A program made the translations under genes and the position numbers. Below the pieces are notes generated by a model. That model was not told the origin of the DNA, ran no database searches, and saw nothing but the letters and a program-made list of their open reading frames with translations. Positions 1 through 7,665 of a stretch of DNA of 31,888 nucleotides are shown here, piece by piece; the stretch's first letter is position 1, and each line of letters opens with the position of its first letter. The stretch is from Bacillota bacterium (GTDB lineage: Bacteria; Bacillota; Bacilli; Paenibacillales; Paenibacillaceae): positions 1 to 31,888 of the forward strand of contig JAEZCJ010000196.1 in the NCBI GenBank assembly GCA_023433615.1, read 5' to 3'.

Positions 1-1
1 C

Positions 2-217
2 CACTATTCCGCCGACGGCGCTGCATGGACGGCGATCGGGCCTGTGCTGGATGCCGGACGGATGTCCGACGAGCACGTGGAGACGAAGCGCGGCGGCGTC
101 TTGCTCGACCAAGGCTTCACCGGCGCGGTCGTCGGGGTGTGCGGGCAGGATCTGAGCGGCGCGCGGAAGCATGCGGACTTCGATTATTTGTCCTATCGGG
201 AGCTGGACCCTATCTAG
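2..217 (+). CDS. Glycoside hydrolase family 43, C-terminal fragment
   Basis: This is the last 71 codons of a gene that enters from the left edge, read in frame 2 and ending at TAG 215-217. The peptide reads HYSADGAAWTAIG, then VLDAGRMSDEH, then FTGAVVGVCGQDLSG, and ends ADFDYLSYREL. This is the typical end of the C-terminal beta-sandwich found in many GH43 beta-xylosidases and alpha-L-arabinofuranosidases, where the family has GAFVG(L/M)CCQDLSG...ADFDYFEY. The catalytic five-bladed propeller lies outside the window, so substrate specificity cannot be read. An arabinose locus begins about 3.7 kb downstream, so a role in releasing arabinose or xylose from plant polysaccharide is reasonable but inferred. 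A strong hairpin follows the stop. Confidence 0.72.
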   Translation, partial: HYSADGAAWTAIGPVLDAGRMSDEHVETKRGGVLLDQGFTGAVVGVCGQDLSGARKHADFDYLSYRELDPI

Positions 218-222
218 CGGCA

Positions 223-257
223 AGCGGACCCTCATGTCAGAGGCGTCCGCTTTTTTA
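223..257 (+). terminator. Rho-independent terminator after the GH43 gene
   Basis: Arms AGCGGAC (223-229) and GTCCGCT (245-251) pair, with an inner CCTC/GAGG extension (230-233 with 240-243), and a run of T follows at 251-256. It begins 6 bases after the GH43 stop. The T-run overlaps the stop codon of the convergent DUF5680 gene, and there is no matching T-run on the other strand, so it serves the plus strand. Confidence 0.8.
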
Positions 258-731
258 TCGGATGATCCCGCCGTTATAATGCAATTCATATACCTTCTTG
301 CCTTCTCTGACAATAGTCTCCTTCCCCTGAAAGCAGCTAATCGTTCCTTCGTACTCATTATGGAATGCGTAATCCTCCGATTCATAATGTTTCGGACCGC
401 GAAAGATCGATTCCGTATCGACCAATCGTAACGCTTGTCGAAGGAAGCCGTATATCGGACCAATGACCGTCCAATTCGCTTCCGGTATAATGATTCCTCC
501 TGAATAGACCATCGACCAGATCGGATGGCGCCCGAATTCAACCGTTTCTTGTCCGATAAAGAAACCCGAACCGAAATAAATGTCCCGATAAAAGTAATCG
601 CCGTTGCGGTATTCCAGTTGTTTGGAACCGTTAAGCAATGGTGGAGCCGAGGCCTCATCGCCTTGGGACGCGTAGGTGCTTCTCTTGGCTTCTACGAGAA
701 AGTTGATCAAATGTTCATGAATGATAGTCAT
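255..731 (-). CDS. DUF5680 domain-containing protein
   Basis: The predicted protein has 158 residues, begins MTIIHEHLINFLVEAKRST and looks soluble, with no signal peptide or membrane span. The series LLNGSKQLEYRNGDYFYRD, IYFGSGFFIGQETV and PIWSMVYSGG matches the DUF5680 family as I recall it, which occurs alone or behind an XRE helix-turn-helix in Bacillota. Its function is unknown. The start at 731 is chosen because AAAGGAG lies just upstream of that ATG. An in-frame ATG at 794 has no comparable site and would add 21 residues. The gene is convergent with the GH43 gene and divergent from the response regulator, so it is probably transcribed alone. Its base composition looks more AT-rich than its neighbours, which could mean a different history. 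Confidence 0.75.
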   Translation of the reverse strand: MTIIHEHLINFLVEAKRSTYASQGDEASAPPLLNGSKQLEYRNGDYFYRDIYFGSGFFIGQETVEFGRHPIWSMVYSGGIIIPEANWTVIGPIYGFLRQALRLVDTESIFRGPKHYESEDYAFHNEYEGTISCFQGKETIVREGKKVYELHYNGGIIR

Positions 732-867
732 GAAATAATCTCCTTTACCATGCATTGCATGTTTGGCGAACAAACGTTCTCTAAATTGTAGCATAAACTC
801 ATAAATAGCGACAATCGATTAGGCAATTGCTGGCGGATAGACTGCCTACGCGAGACCGCTCGCCCCC

Positions 868-924
868 TCTTAAGAAAGTCTTAAGGATTCCCCCTCCTAT
901 TTCGTAAAAGTTAACGTTTATAAT
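868..924 (+). promoter_or_regulatory. Promoter and tandem TCTTAAG repeat upstream of the response regulator
   Basis: The 7-mer TCTTAAG occurs at 868-874 and again at 879-885, an 11-base period matching about one helical turn. This is the usual layout of OmpR-family binding sites. A perfect TATAAT lies at 919-924, but the -35 region at suitable spacing (about 896-901) is poor, as expected for an activated promoter. Autoregulation by the downstream regulator is inferred. Confidence 0.45.
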
Positions 925-970
925 GAGAGACAGGTACCGGCCGAATACCGACGGAAGAGGGTTAGCAGCA

Positions 971-1663
971 ATGAATGAATATACCGTGCTCGTCGTCGAC
1001 GACGACCGGGCCATACGAGAGGCGATCGGCATCTATCTGCGCAACGAAGGGATGACCGTGCTGGAAGCGGGCGACGGCGTCGAAGCGCTGGAACGGCTAG
1101 AGAAGCAAGAGGTGCATCTGATCGTCATGGACATTATGATGCCGCGGCTTGACGGGATCGCCGCGACGTTCCGCATACGAGAGAGCAAGAATATCCCGAT
1201 CATCATGCTGAGCGCGAAGACCGAGGATACGGACAAAGTGCTCGGGCTGTCGATCGGGGCGGACGACTACGTGACGAAGCCGTTCAATCCGGTGGAGTTG
1301 ATCGCCAGAGTGAAGTCCCAACTGCGGCGCTTCATTACGCTCGGCACGTACGGGGGAAGCACCCGCGTAATTCAACTGAACGGGCTCTCGCTCGATCAGG
1401 AAGCGCGGGAGGTGCGGCTCAGCGGCGATCCGGTCAAGCTGACGCCGATCGAATACCGGATCGTCGAGCTCCTGATGACGAACGCGGGACGCGTATTTTC
1501 GATCGACGAAATCTATGAGCGGGCATGGAAAGAGCCGAGCTATAATGCGGAGAACACGGTTGCCGTACATATCCGCAAGATCCGAGAGAAGATCGAGATC
1601 GATCCGAAGAATCCGAGATATTTGAAGGTGGTATGGGGAATTGGATACAAAATGGAGAAGTAG
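971..1663 (+). CDS. OmpR/PhoB-family response regulator
   Basis: This is a 230-residue two-domain response regulator. The receiver domain (about 4-118) has the acidic pocket D10-D11-D12, the phospho-acceptor D54 in VMDIMMP, S81 and K103 in the TKPF motif. The C-terminal winged helix (about 130-228) has LTPIEYRIVELLMTNAGRVFS-type spacing and ends in the expected RYLKVVWGIGYKME. It should receive phosphate from the kinase that overlaps it and bind direct-repeat DNA. The ATG at 971 is preferred over one at 923 because the receiver begins four residues later and a GGAAGAGGG site precedes it. The sequence resembles VanR-like regulators of Bacillota, but the signal and targets cannot be read from it. 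Confidence 0.93.
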   Translation: MNEYTVLVVDDDRAIREAIGIYLRNEGMTVLEAGDGVEALERLEKQEVHLIVMDIMMPRLDGIAATFRIRESKNIPIIMLSAKTEDTDKVLGLSIGADDYVTKPFNPVELIARVKSQLRRFITLGTYGGSTRVIQLNGLSLDQEAREVRLSGDPVKLTPIEYRIVELLMTNAGRVFSIDEIYERAWKEPSYNAENTVAVHIRKIREKIEIDPKNPRYLKVVWGIGYKMEK

Positions 1664-3863
1664 GTCGTCCCTGCTCGTGCTGGCGCTGCTCTTCGCCCTA
1701 GGCTTGAACGGCGTGCTGTCGGGCTTGTCTTCCGGGAGCAGCTATATCGGCCGAAGCTATTACGAGACGAACGAGGTGCAGCATGATTTCATGCGGCTCG
1801 TCCAGCATCTCTACCTGTTCGAGCTCGGCGCCGTAAGCGAAGAGGAAGCCAAGCAGCAGATCAGCGTCAGCCGGCAAGAGATCGAGGAGTACCGCAATCG
1901 CTACGGCGACCTCGAATCGCAGCTCGCGGACATACGGAATCAATACGAATACAAGATTCTGGAGGCCGTCACGACAGGCAAGGAAGCAATCACCGAAGAC
2001 CTGCGGGCGGAGCGGGATGCGAAGCTTGCGGACATCCAGGAGAACTTCAGCAATGACGAGTATATCGCCGCGGAGATCCGCAAGGAGAAGGAAGCGAACC
2101 TGGCCGAGTACTTCCGGGAGCTCGATCAGTTCCGCGGCGCTTACTACGAGTACCGCAATCGGTACGCCTATTATCTTCAGGATACCGGGTCCGAGCAGGT
2201 CTATACGAATACGACGCTTGCGGGCGACCGTTCGAACGAAGCGAAGCTGCTAAGCGGCATGCTGTACGTGAAGCGCTACCCGGACAAGCACAGCGACGCT
2301 TTGACGGTTGAGAGCATGCCGAGCTATATGCTGCCGCATCACGAAGAGGTAGACCGGATCGCCGCAGCCAGGCCTGCCAAGCAATTCAAGGGCTGGATAG
2401 CCGTGCCGAAGTCGGCAGCGGCACTCGCCGCCCAGCAGCAATTCGACCAGCGCCGACTCGGCGTCATCATTGCGCTCGTAGCGGGCGGCGCGCTCTTGAT
2501 CGCATCCATCATGATCGGCAGACGCCGCATGGGGACGATCATGTTCAGCATGGAGCAGCTGAGGCCTGCGTACAATCGAATTCCGATCGATCTGCGAGCC
2601 GTTCTGTTCCTGATCTCGGGCTTCGTCACGCTTCACATGCTGCAGGACCCCGTTCATCTCTTCTATGAGCAGATTCGCGACTTCCCGTTCAACTTCGTGA
2701 CGGATCTGGCGCTGCGCTTCCTGTTCTTGACGGGCATGCTCGTCGTAACCGTCGTGCAAGCGTACATCTGGTTCCGGACTTTAGAGGGCTGGGAGCTGCT
2801 AGGTTACGAACTGATGCATCGTTCCCTGCTCAGCCGCATGCTTCGGGCGATCGGCGATGCCTTCCGTAACGCGCGGGTAGGCTGGCAGGTCACGGCGTAT
2901 ACGGCCATTGCTTTCGGCTTCGGCCTGGGCGCAGCGGTCGTGGTCATTGAACCGGGCGCAATCCTGGTGTACTTCCCGGCCTTCATTCTCGTCGCCCTGC
3001 CGCTGGGCATCTATGTAATCAGGCAGATGGGGTATCTGAATCGCATTCTGGAGGCGGCTCGCGACTACGAAGCCGGACGGCTGGCGGCGGAGCTGCCCGT
3101 GCGAGGCCGCTCGGTGCTGTCGGGGCTTGCGAGCCATCTGAACCAGCTGAAGCGGGGCGTCGTCGTCTCGCAGGCGAAGGAGGCGAAGAGCGAACGGCTG
3201 AAGACGGAGTTGATCACGAACGTTAGCCACGATCTGCGCACTCCGCTCACGGCCGTCATCTCGTACGTGGAACTGCTGAAGAAACCCGATCTGACGGAGG
3301 AAGACCGATCGTCGTACATTGGCATCATCGATCAGAAGAGCCAGCGCCTGAAGGTGCTGATCGACGATCTGTTCGAGGCGACGAAGATGGCGAGCGGCAG
3401 CGTCGAGCTGCAGCGGTCACGCGTCGATCTCGTTCAGCTGATGAAGCAGGCGATCGCCGAGTCGGAAGCGAGCATGGAGCAGTCGGACCTGCAATTCCGT
3501 ATCAAGCTGCCGGATGAGCCGGTGCATGCGATGGTCGACGGGCAGAAAATATGGCGCGTATTCGACAATCTGATCAGCAACATCCTGCGGTACTCGCTCG
3601 AGCATACCCGCGTCTACATGACCTTGAGTCATGCAGGGAGCCGCGCGGAGATCGTGTTCAAGAACATCGCGAAGTTCGAGCTGGGCGACAACGTAGAAGA
3701 GTTGTTCGAGCGGTTCAAGCGAGGCGACGGCTCCCGGCATACCGAAGGGTCGGGACTCGGGCTCGCGATCGCCAAATCGATCGTCGATCTGCACGGCGGT
3801 TCGCTGGAGCTCGAGGTAGACGGCGACCTGTTCAAGGTGACGGTTTTGCTGCCATTGGAATAA
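1641..3863 (+). CDS. Multi-spanning sensor histidine kinase
   Basis: The predicted protein has 740 residues. A first membrane helix lies at about 8-26, followed by a roughly 240-residue external part rich in E, K, Q and R that is probably coiled coil (about 50-170). About five further helices follow (near 272-292, 320-335, 357-377, 415-435 and 438-460). The cytoplasmic kinase has the H-box NVSHDLRTPLT with H530, an N-box near 640 (DNLISNILRYS) and a G-box near 702 (GSGLGLAIA). It should autophosphorylate H530 and pass phosphate to D54 of the upstream regulator. The start is TTG 1641, inside the last 23 bases of the regulator gene in another frame. AAGGTGG (1625-1631) sits nine bases upstream, and an in-frame stop at 1623 excludes an earlier start. 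The external segment is unusually large. Confidence 0.92.
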   Translation: MDTKWRSRSSLLVLALLFALGLNGVLSGLSSGSSYIGRSYYETNEVQHDFMRLVQHLYLFELGAVSEEEAKQQISVSRQEIEEYRNRYGDLESQLADIRNQYEYKILEAVTTGKEAITEDLRAERDAKLADIQENFSNDEYIAAEIRKEKEANLAEYFRELDQFRGAYYEYRNRYAYYLQDTGSEQVYTNTTLAGDRSNEAKLLSGMLYVKRYPDKHSDALTVESMPSYMLPHHEEVDRIAAARPAKQFKGWIAVPKSAAALAAQQQFDQRRLGVIIALVAGGALLIASIMIGRRRMGTIMFSMEQLRPAYNRIPIDLRAVLFLISGFVTLHMLQDPVHLFYEQIRDFPFNFVTDLALRFLFLTGMLVVTVVQAYIWFRTLEGWELLGYELMHRSLLSRMLRAIGDAFRNARVGWQVTAYTAIAFGFGLGAAVVVIEPGAILVYFPAFILVALPLGIYVIRQMGYLNRILEAARDYEAGRLAAELPVRGRSVLSGLASHLNQLKRGVVVSQAKEAKSERLKTELITNVSHDLRTPLTAVISYVELLKKPDLTEEDRSSYIGIIDQKSQRLKVLIDDLFEATKMASGSVELQRSRVDLVQLMKQAIAESEASMEQSDLQFRIKLPDEPVHAMVDGQKIWRVFDNLISNILRYSLEHTRVYMTLSHAGSRAEIVFKNIAKFELGDNVEELFERFKRGDGSRHTEGSGLGLAIAKSIVDLHGGSLELEVDGDLFKVTVLLPLE

Positions 3864-3869
3864 CGCATA

Positions 3870-3914
3870 GAAGATCGCGGCTCCGGGCATGGCTCCCGGA
3901 AGGCTGCGATCTTC
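3870..3914. terminator. Hairpin between convergent genes (possible bidirectional terminator)
   Basis: Arms GAAGATCGC (3870-3878) and GCGATCTTC (3906-3914) enclose a further CCGGG/CCCGG pairing. It lies six bases after the kinase stop and before the end of the convergent araR gene. Neither side has a long T-run, so termination efficiency is uncertain. Confidence 0.6.
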
Positions 3915-3939
3915 TTCGCATTCGGCGACTCTTCGCCGG

Positions 3940-5031
3940 CTACTCCACCTCGATCGCCTTCACGGTTTCGCCCTCGATCAGAACAGGCTGATAGTAGGTG
4001 CTGGCGGGCAATTCCTTTTTGCCTTGCAAATTTTTGATGACCCAGTCCGCGGCATCGCGTCCCATCTGTTCCTGGGGGTGCGTCAGCGTCGTGAGCTGGA
4101 TGTTCGCGTTCTTGGCGATATAAGAATTGTCCTGGCCGATAATGGATAGTTCGTCCGGAATCGCGATTCCCAGCTTCCTGCAGACATTGACGACTTCCAA
4201 GCCGACTTCGTCGTTGTAGCAGACAAGCGCGGTCAATTCATCGCGGTTCTCGGTCAGATACGCTTCCAAGTCGGCGGACAAGCGCGGCTTCGATTCCGTA
4301 TCGAATGCCAGCACATGCTCCTGCTGGAACCGGAGCTTGGCTTCTCCTAGCGCTTTGATGAATCCCTTCATGCGGAACTTCCCCTGCAAATCGTCCATCT
4401 TCGCGATAATCCCGATCTGGGTATGGCCTTGGGCAATCAGCTCCCGGGCTGCGAGGAAGCTGGACTGCACGTCATCCAGACAGAAGAACGGAACCTCCAA
4501 TTCTTCGTAATAAGCGTTGATCATGACCATCGGGACGTCCTGCTCTTTAAAGGATAAGTAGTAAGCGATGTTCGGGTTATAGACATTGCTTCTGGTAGGT
4601 TCTACGATCAAGCCGTCTACGCCGTAGGACAGCATCATTTCCAATGCCTTCTTCTCCTGCGCGATATCGTTATTGGTACTTGCCAATAGCAACGAATAAT
4701 TGTCTTCGTTCAATCGGCGCTCGATGCCGCGGATAATGGAGGGAAAGATATAATCCGAGATATAGGTCGTGATGACCCCGATCGTGCGATTCGCGGATTT
4801 CGTGCCCGTTCTGGACCGATATTGGCTGCTGACGTACGTGCCGGAGCCCCTCTCGCTCCGCAGGAATCCCTCGTTCGACAGCTCCAGAAGAGCCTTGCGA
4901 ACCGTCTGCCGGCTGACGTTATAGCTCTCCTGCAGCGCGAACTCCGAAGGGATTCTCTCGCCTATCCGGTACGTACCGGATAGGATATGACTCTTGATCT
5001 CTTCGATAATGAGCTGATACTTCGGCTTCAT
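3940..5031 (-). CDS. araR: Arabinose-responsive transcriptional repressor AraR
   Basis: This 363-residue repressor has the chimaeric AraR layout: an N-terminal GntR-type winged helix (about 1-70, with SEFALQESYNVSRQTVRKAL as recognition region) joined to a LacI/GalR-type sugar-binding domain (about 85-363). Its length is close to B. subtilis AraR. It should bind operators of the type ATTTGTACGTACAAAT and release them on binding L-arabinose. Two palindromes of this type lie in the intergenic region shared with the divergent araB operon. The start at 5031 is chosen because MKPKYQLIIEEIKSHI is the normal GntR beginning and GAAGTGG precedes it. The in-frame ATG at 5151 would place the extension across the predicted promoter and operator. 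Confidence 0.93.
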   Translation of the reverse strand: MKPKYQLIIEEIKSHILSGTYRIGERIPSEFALQESYNVSRQTVRKALLELSNEGFLRSERGSGTYVSSQYRSRTGTKSANRTIGVITTYISDYIFPSIIRGIERRLNEDNYSLLLASTNNDIAQEKKALEMMLSYGVDGLIVEPTRSNVYNPNIAYYLSFKEQDVPMVMINAYYEELEVPFFCLDDVQSSFLAARELIAQGHTQIGIIAKMDDLQGKFRMKGFIKALGEAKLRFQQEHVLAFDTESKPRLSADLEAYLTENRDELTALVCYNDEVGLEVVNVCRKLGIAIPDELSIIGQDNSYIAKNANIQLTTLTHPQEQMGRDAADWVIKNLQGKKELPASTYYQPVLIEGETVKAIEVE

Positions 5032-5061
5032 CGGATCCACTTCTTTCAACGTTGTTCGAAA

Positions 5062-5103
5062 AGTTGTACGTACACATTCTAGCATATCGCGCATGAATTG
5101 CAA
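5062..5103 (-). promoter_or_regulatory. araR promoter with overlapping AraR operator
   Basis: Read on the minus strand, a -35 TTGCAA (5103-5098) and a -10 TAGAAT (5081-5076) are separated by 16 bases. The core TGTACGTACA (5065-5074, within a 16-base box at 5062-5077) overlaps the expected start of transcription. This fits negative autoregulation of araR. A weaker half-site, GTACAAAT at 5133-5140, lies further upstream. Confidence 0.7.
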
Positions 5104-5224
5104 ATAAAAAGACAAATTTGATGCTTTGAACCGTACAAATTCAACGTTCATTTCCTGCCCGAATCGCGGTTCAATAGAGCCACGGCGGCCGTTTTGCGAA
5201 TGTTAGTATAACTATCGATGTCGG

Positions 5225-5253
5225 TTGACAAATGTACGTACAGAAAATATACT
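5225..5253 (+). promoter_or_regulatory. araBDA promoter with AraR operator in the spacer
   Basis: A consensus -35 TTGACA (5225-5230) and a -10 TATACT (5248-5253) are separated by exactly 17 bases. The palindrome TGTACGTACA (5233-5242) lies wholly inside the spacer, and the 16-base box at 5230-5245 overlaps the last base of the -35. Bound AraR would therefore block RNA polymerase directly. The transcript leader would be about 50 bases. Confidence 0.85.
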
Positions 5254-5310
5254 AGTGCTGTCGGTAATTGAAACCGCCTTCTTGCGGTCGAACCCAGAGA
5301 GGGGATAGAT

Positions 5311-6933
5311 GTGATCATGAATCATGTGAACGTGAAAGAAGCGATCGCCAAGGGCGAAACTTCGCTCGGCATCGAGTTCGGATCGACCCGAATCAAAGCG
5401 GTGCTGATCGACCGTCGTTTCGAGACTGTCGCATCGGGCAGCTACGAGTGGGAGAATCTGCTCAAGGACGGCTATTGGACGTATAACCAAGAGGATATTA
5501 TTACAGGCCTCCAGGCCGCATATCGTGAACTGAAGCAACAAGTCGCGCAGCAATACGGCGTCACCCTTAACACCGTCGGTGCGATCGGGTTCTCCGCCAT
5601 GATGCACGGCTACATGGCATTCGACAGCGCGGGCGAGCTGCTCGTGCCGTTCCGGACGTGGCGCAATGCGACAACCGGTGCGGCAGCGCGGGAATTGACG
5701 GACTTGTTCCGATTCAACATCCCCGAGCGCTGGAGTATCGCTCATCTGTACCAAGCCATACTGAATCAAGAAGAGCATGTGCCTCGCATCGAATATGTCA
5801 CGACGCTGGCGGGCTACATCCATTGGCTGTTGACCGGACAGAAGGCGATCGGCATCGGCGATGCTTCCGGCATCTTCCCGATCGACGAATCCATCCATAA
5901 CTACCATCCCGCGATGGTCAAGCAGTTCGATGCCTTGATCGCGGACAAGGGCTATCCGTGGAAGCTGGAGGATGTCCTTCCCCAAGTGCTTCTATCCGGC
6001 AAGGAGGCCGGCCAATTGACTGCGGCAGGCGCTGCCGTTCTGGACCCGGCCGGCGATCTGCAAGCCGGCATTCCGCTCTGCCCTCCGGAAGGAGATGCCG
6101 GAACGGGCATGGTGGCGACGAACAGCGTGAAGAAGCGTACGGGCAACATCTCCGTGGGCACCTCGGTATTCGCGATGATCGTGCTGGAGAAGGAGCTCTC
6201 CAAGGTATACCCGGAGATCGATATGGTCACGACCCCGGACGGCAGTCCGGTCGGCATGGTGCATGCCAATAACTGCTCAAGCGATCTCAATGCCTGGATG
6301 GGACTGTTCCGCGAATTCTCCGAGGCGATGGGCTTCGGCGCGGATTCCGGCCAATTGTTCAGCGTACTGCTGGGCAAGGCATTGGAAGCCGACCCGGATG
6401 GCGGCGGTTTGCTAAGCTATGGCTATCTCTCGGGCGAGAATATTACGGGCATCGACCAAGGCAGGCCGTTGTTCGTCCGCTCGCCGGAAAGCAGCTTCAA
6501 TCTGGCGAACTTCATGCGGACGCATTTATTCGCCGCTTTCGGCGCCCTGAAGCTCGGCATGGACATTCTCACCGAGAACGAGCGCGTGGCCATCGACAGC
6601 ATTCTGGCGCATGGCGGACTGTTCAAGACCCCTGTCGTCGGACAGAAGATTCTCGCAGGCGCATTGAACGTGCCGATCTCGGTCATGTCGACAGCCGGCG
6701 AAGGCGGGGCGTGGGGCATGGCGCTTCTGGCCGCTTACATGACCGATAAGGACAAAGGCGAGAACTTGGCGGACTTCCTCGAGAAGAAAGTGTTCCAAGA
6801 TGCCGAAGGGCAGGAGATTGCGCCGGATGCATCGGATGTCCAAGGATTCCAAGCATTCATGGCTCGCTACCAGGCAGGGCTAGCCATCGAGCAGGCAGCC
6901 GTAGATCATCTGTTGGAGAACGGGAGGGATTAG
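5311..6933 (+). CDS. araB: FGGY-family carbohydrate kinase, probable L-ribulokinase
   Basis: This 540-residue kinase has the FGGY fold. The N-terminal phosphate-binding region reads LGIEFGSTRIKAVLID (about 19-34), the central part has GIGDASGIFPID, and the C-terminal domain has GNISVGTSVFAMIV and the late ATP-binding segment STAGEGGAWGMALLAAY. It should convert L-ribulose and ATP to L-ribulose-5-phosphate in the cytoplasm. That role is inferred from its place directly before araD and araA behind an AraR-controlled promoter. By sequence alone it belongs to the branch often annotated as xylulokinase and differs from classical E. coli AraB. GTG 5311 is used because GAGGGG (5299-5304) is six bases upstream; ATG 5317 is the alternative. 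It ends three bases before araD. Confidence 0.85.
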   Translation: MIMNHVNVKEAIAKGETSLGIEFGSTRIKAVLIDRRFETVASGSYEWENLLKDGYWTYNQEDIITGLQAAYRELKQQVAQQYGVTLNTVGAIGFSAMMHGYMAFDSAGELLVPFRTWRNATTGAAARELTDLFRFNIPERWSIAHLYQAILNQEEHVPRIEYVTTLAGYIHWLLTGQKAIGIGDASGIFPIDESIHNYHPAMVKQFDALIADKGYPWKLEDVLPQVLLSGKEAGQLTAAGAAVLDPAGDLQAGIPLCPPEGDAGTGMVATNSVKKRTGNISVGTSVFAMIVLEKELSKVYPEIDMVTTPDGSPVGMVHANNCSSDLNAWMGLFREFSEAMGFGADSGQLFSVLLGKALEADPDGGGLLSYGYLSGENITGIDQGRPLFVRSPESSFNLANFMRTHLFAAFGALKLGMDILTENERVAIDSILAHGGLFKTPVVGQKILAGALNVPISVMSTAGEGGAWGMALLAAYMTDKDKGENLADFLEKKVFQDAEGQEIAPDASDVQGFQAFMARYQAGLAIEQAAVDHLLENGRD

Positions 6934-6936
6934 AAC

Positions 6937-7632
6937 GTGTTAGAGCAATTGAAAGAAGAAGTCTATCAAGCGAATCTGGATCTGCCGAAGCACGGCCTCG
7001 TGAAATTCACATGGGGCAATGCCAGCGCGGTCGATCGCGAGAGCGGTCTGTTCGTCATCAAGCCGAGCGGCGTCGGCTATGAGACGATGAAACCGAGCGA
7101 CATGGTCGTCGTGGACTTCGACGGCAAGGTGATCGAGGGCAATATGAGACCTTCCTCCGATACCGCGACGCACGCCGTATTGTATAAGCATTACCCGCAG
7201 ATCGGCGGCATCGTGCATACCCACTCGACTTGGGCCACCATCTGGGCGCAAGCGGGGCTGGACGTACCGGTCATGGGCACGACGCATGCGGATACCTTCT
7301 ACGGTGCCGTGCCTTGCGCGCGATTCTTGAATCAAGACGAGGTAGACCGCGGCTACGAAGCGGAGACCGGACATGTCATTATCGAGACGTTCGAGCAGCG
7401 CGGATTGGACGTGATGGCGATCCCGGCCGTCCTGCTGCAAGGGCATGCGCCTTTTACGTGGGGCAAAGACGTGAAGTCGGCCGTCGTGAACAGCGTCGTG
7501 CTGGAGGAAGTGTGCAAAATGAATCTGTACGCGCGCCAATTGAACCATTTTGCCCCGGAGCTGCCGCAAGGCATTCTGGATAAGCACTACCTGCGCAAGC
7601 ACGGCAAGAATGCCTATTACGGGCAGAAATAA
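6937..7632 (+). CDS. araD: L-ribulose-5-phosphate 4-epimerase
   Basis: This 231-residue class II aldolase-fold enzyme converts L-ribulose-5-phosphate to D-xylulose-5-phosphate, the last step before the pentose phosphate pathway. Family landmarks are GNASAVD (substrate phosphate loop), IKPSGVGYE, the zinc-binding HTHSTWATIWAQ, HADTFYGAVP and the third zinc histidine in LLQGHAPFTWG. The length matches characterised enzymes. It starts with GTG at 6937, eight bases after GGGAGGG (6922-6928), and its gap to the upstream kinase is only three bases, implying translational coupling. The C-terminal HYLRKHGKNAYYGQK is also typical. It belongs to the AraR-controlled operon. Confidence 0.95.
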   Translation: MLEQLKEEVYQANLDLPKHGLVKFTWGNASAVDRESGLFVIKPSGVGYETMKPSDMVVVDFDGKVIEGNMRPSSDTATHAVLYKHYPQIGGIVHTHSTWATIWAQAGLDVPVMGTTHADTFYGAVPCARFLNQDEVDRGYEAETGHVIIETFEQRGLDVMAIPAVLLQGHAPFTWGKDVKSAVVNSVVLEEVCKMNLYARQLNHFAPELPQGILDKHYLRKHGKNAYYGQK

Positions 7633-7665
7633 CCGCCTTACCCACCATTAACTAAGGGAAAGAGG

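Noticed and set aside
5281..5310. Possible catabolite-responsive (cre) element before araB
   Set aside because: The stretch around TGAAACCGCC lacks the required symmetric TGWAANCGNTNWCA pattern.
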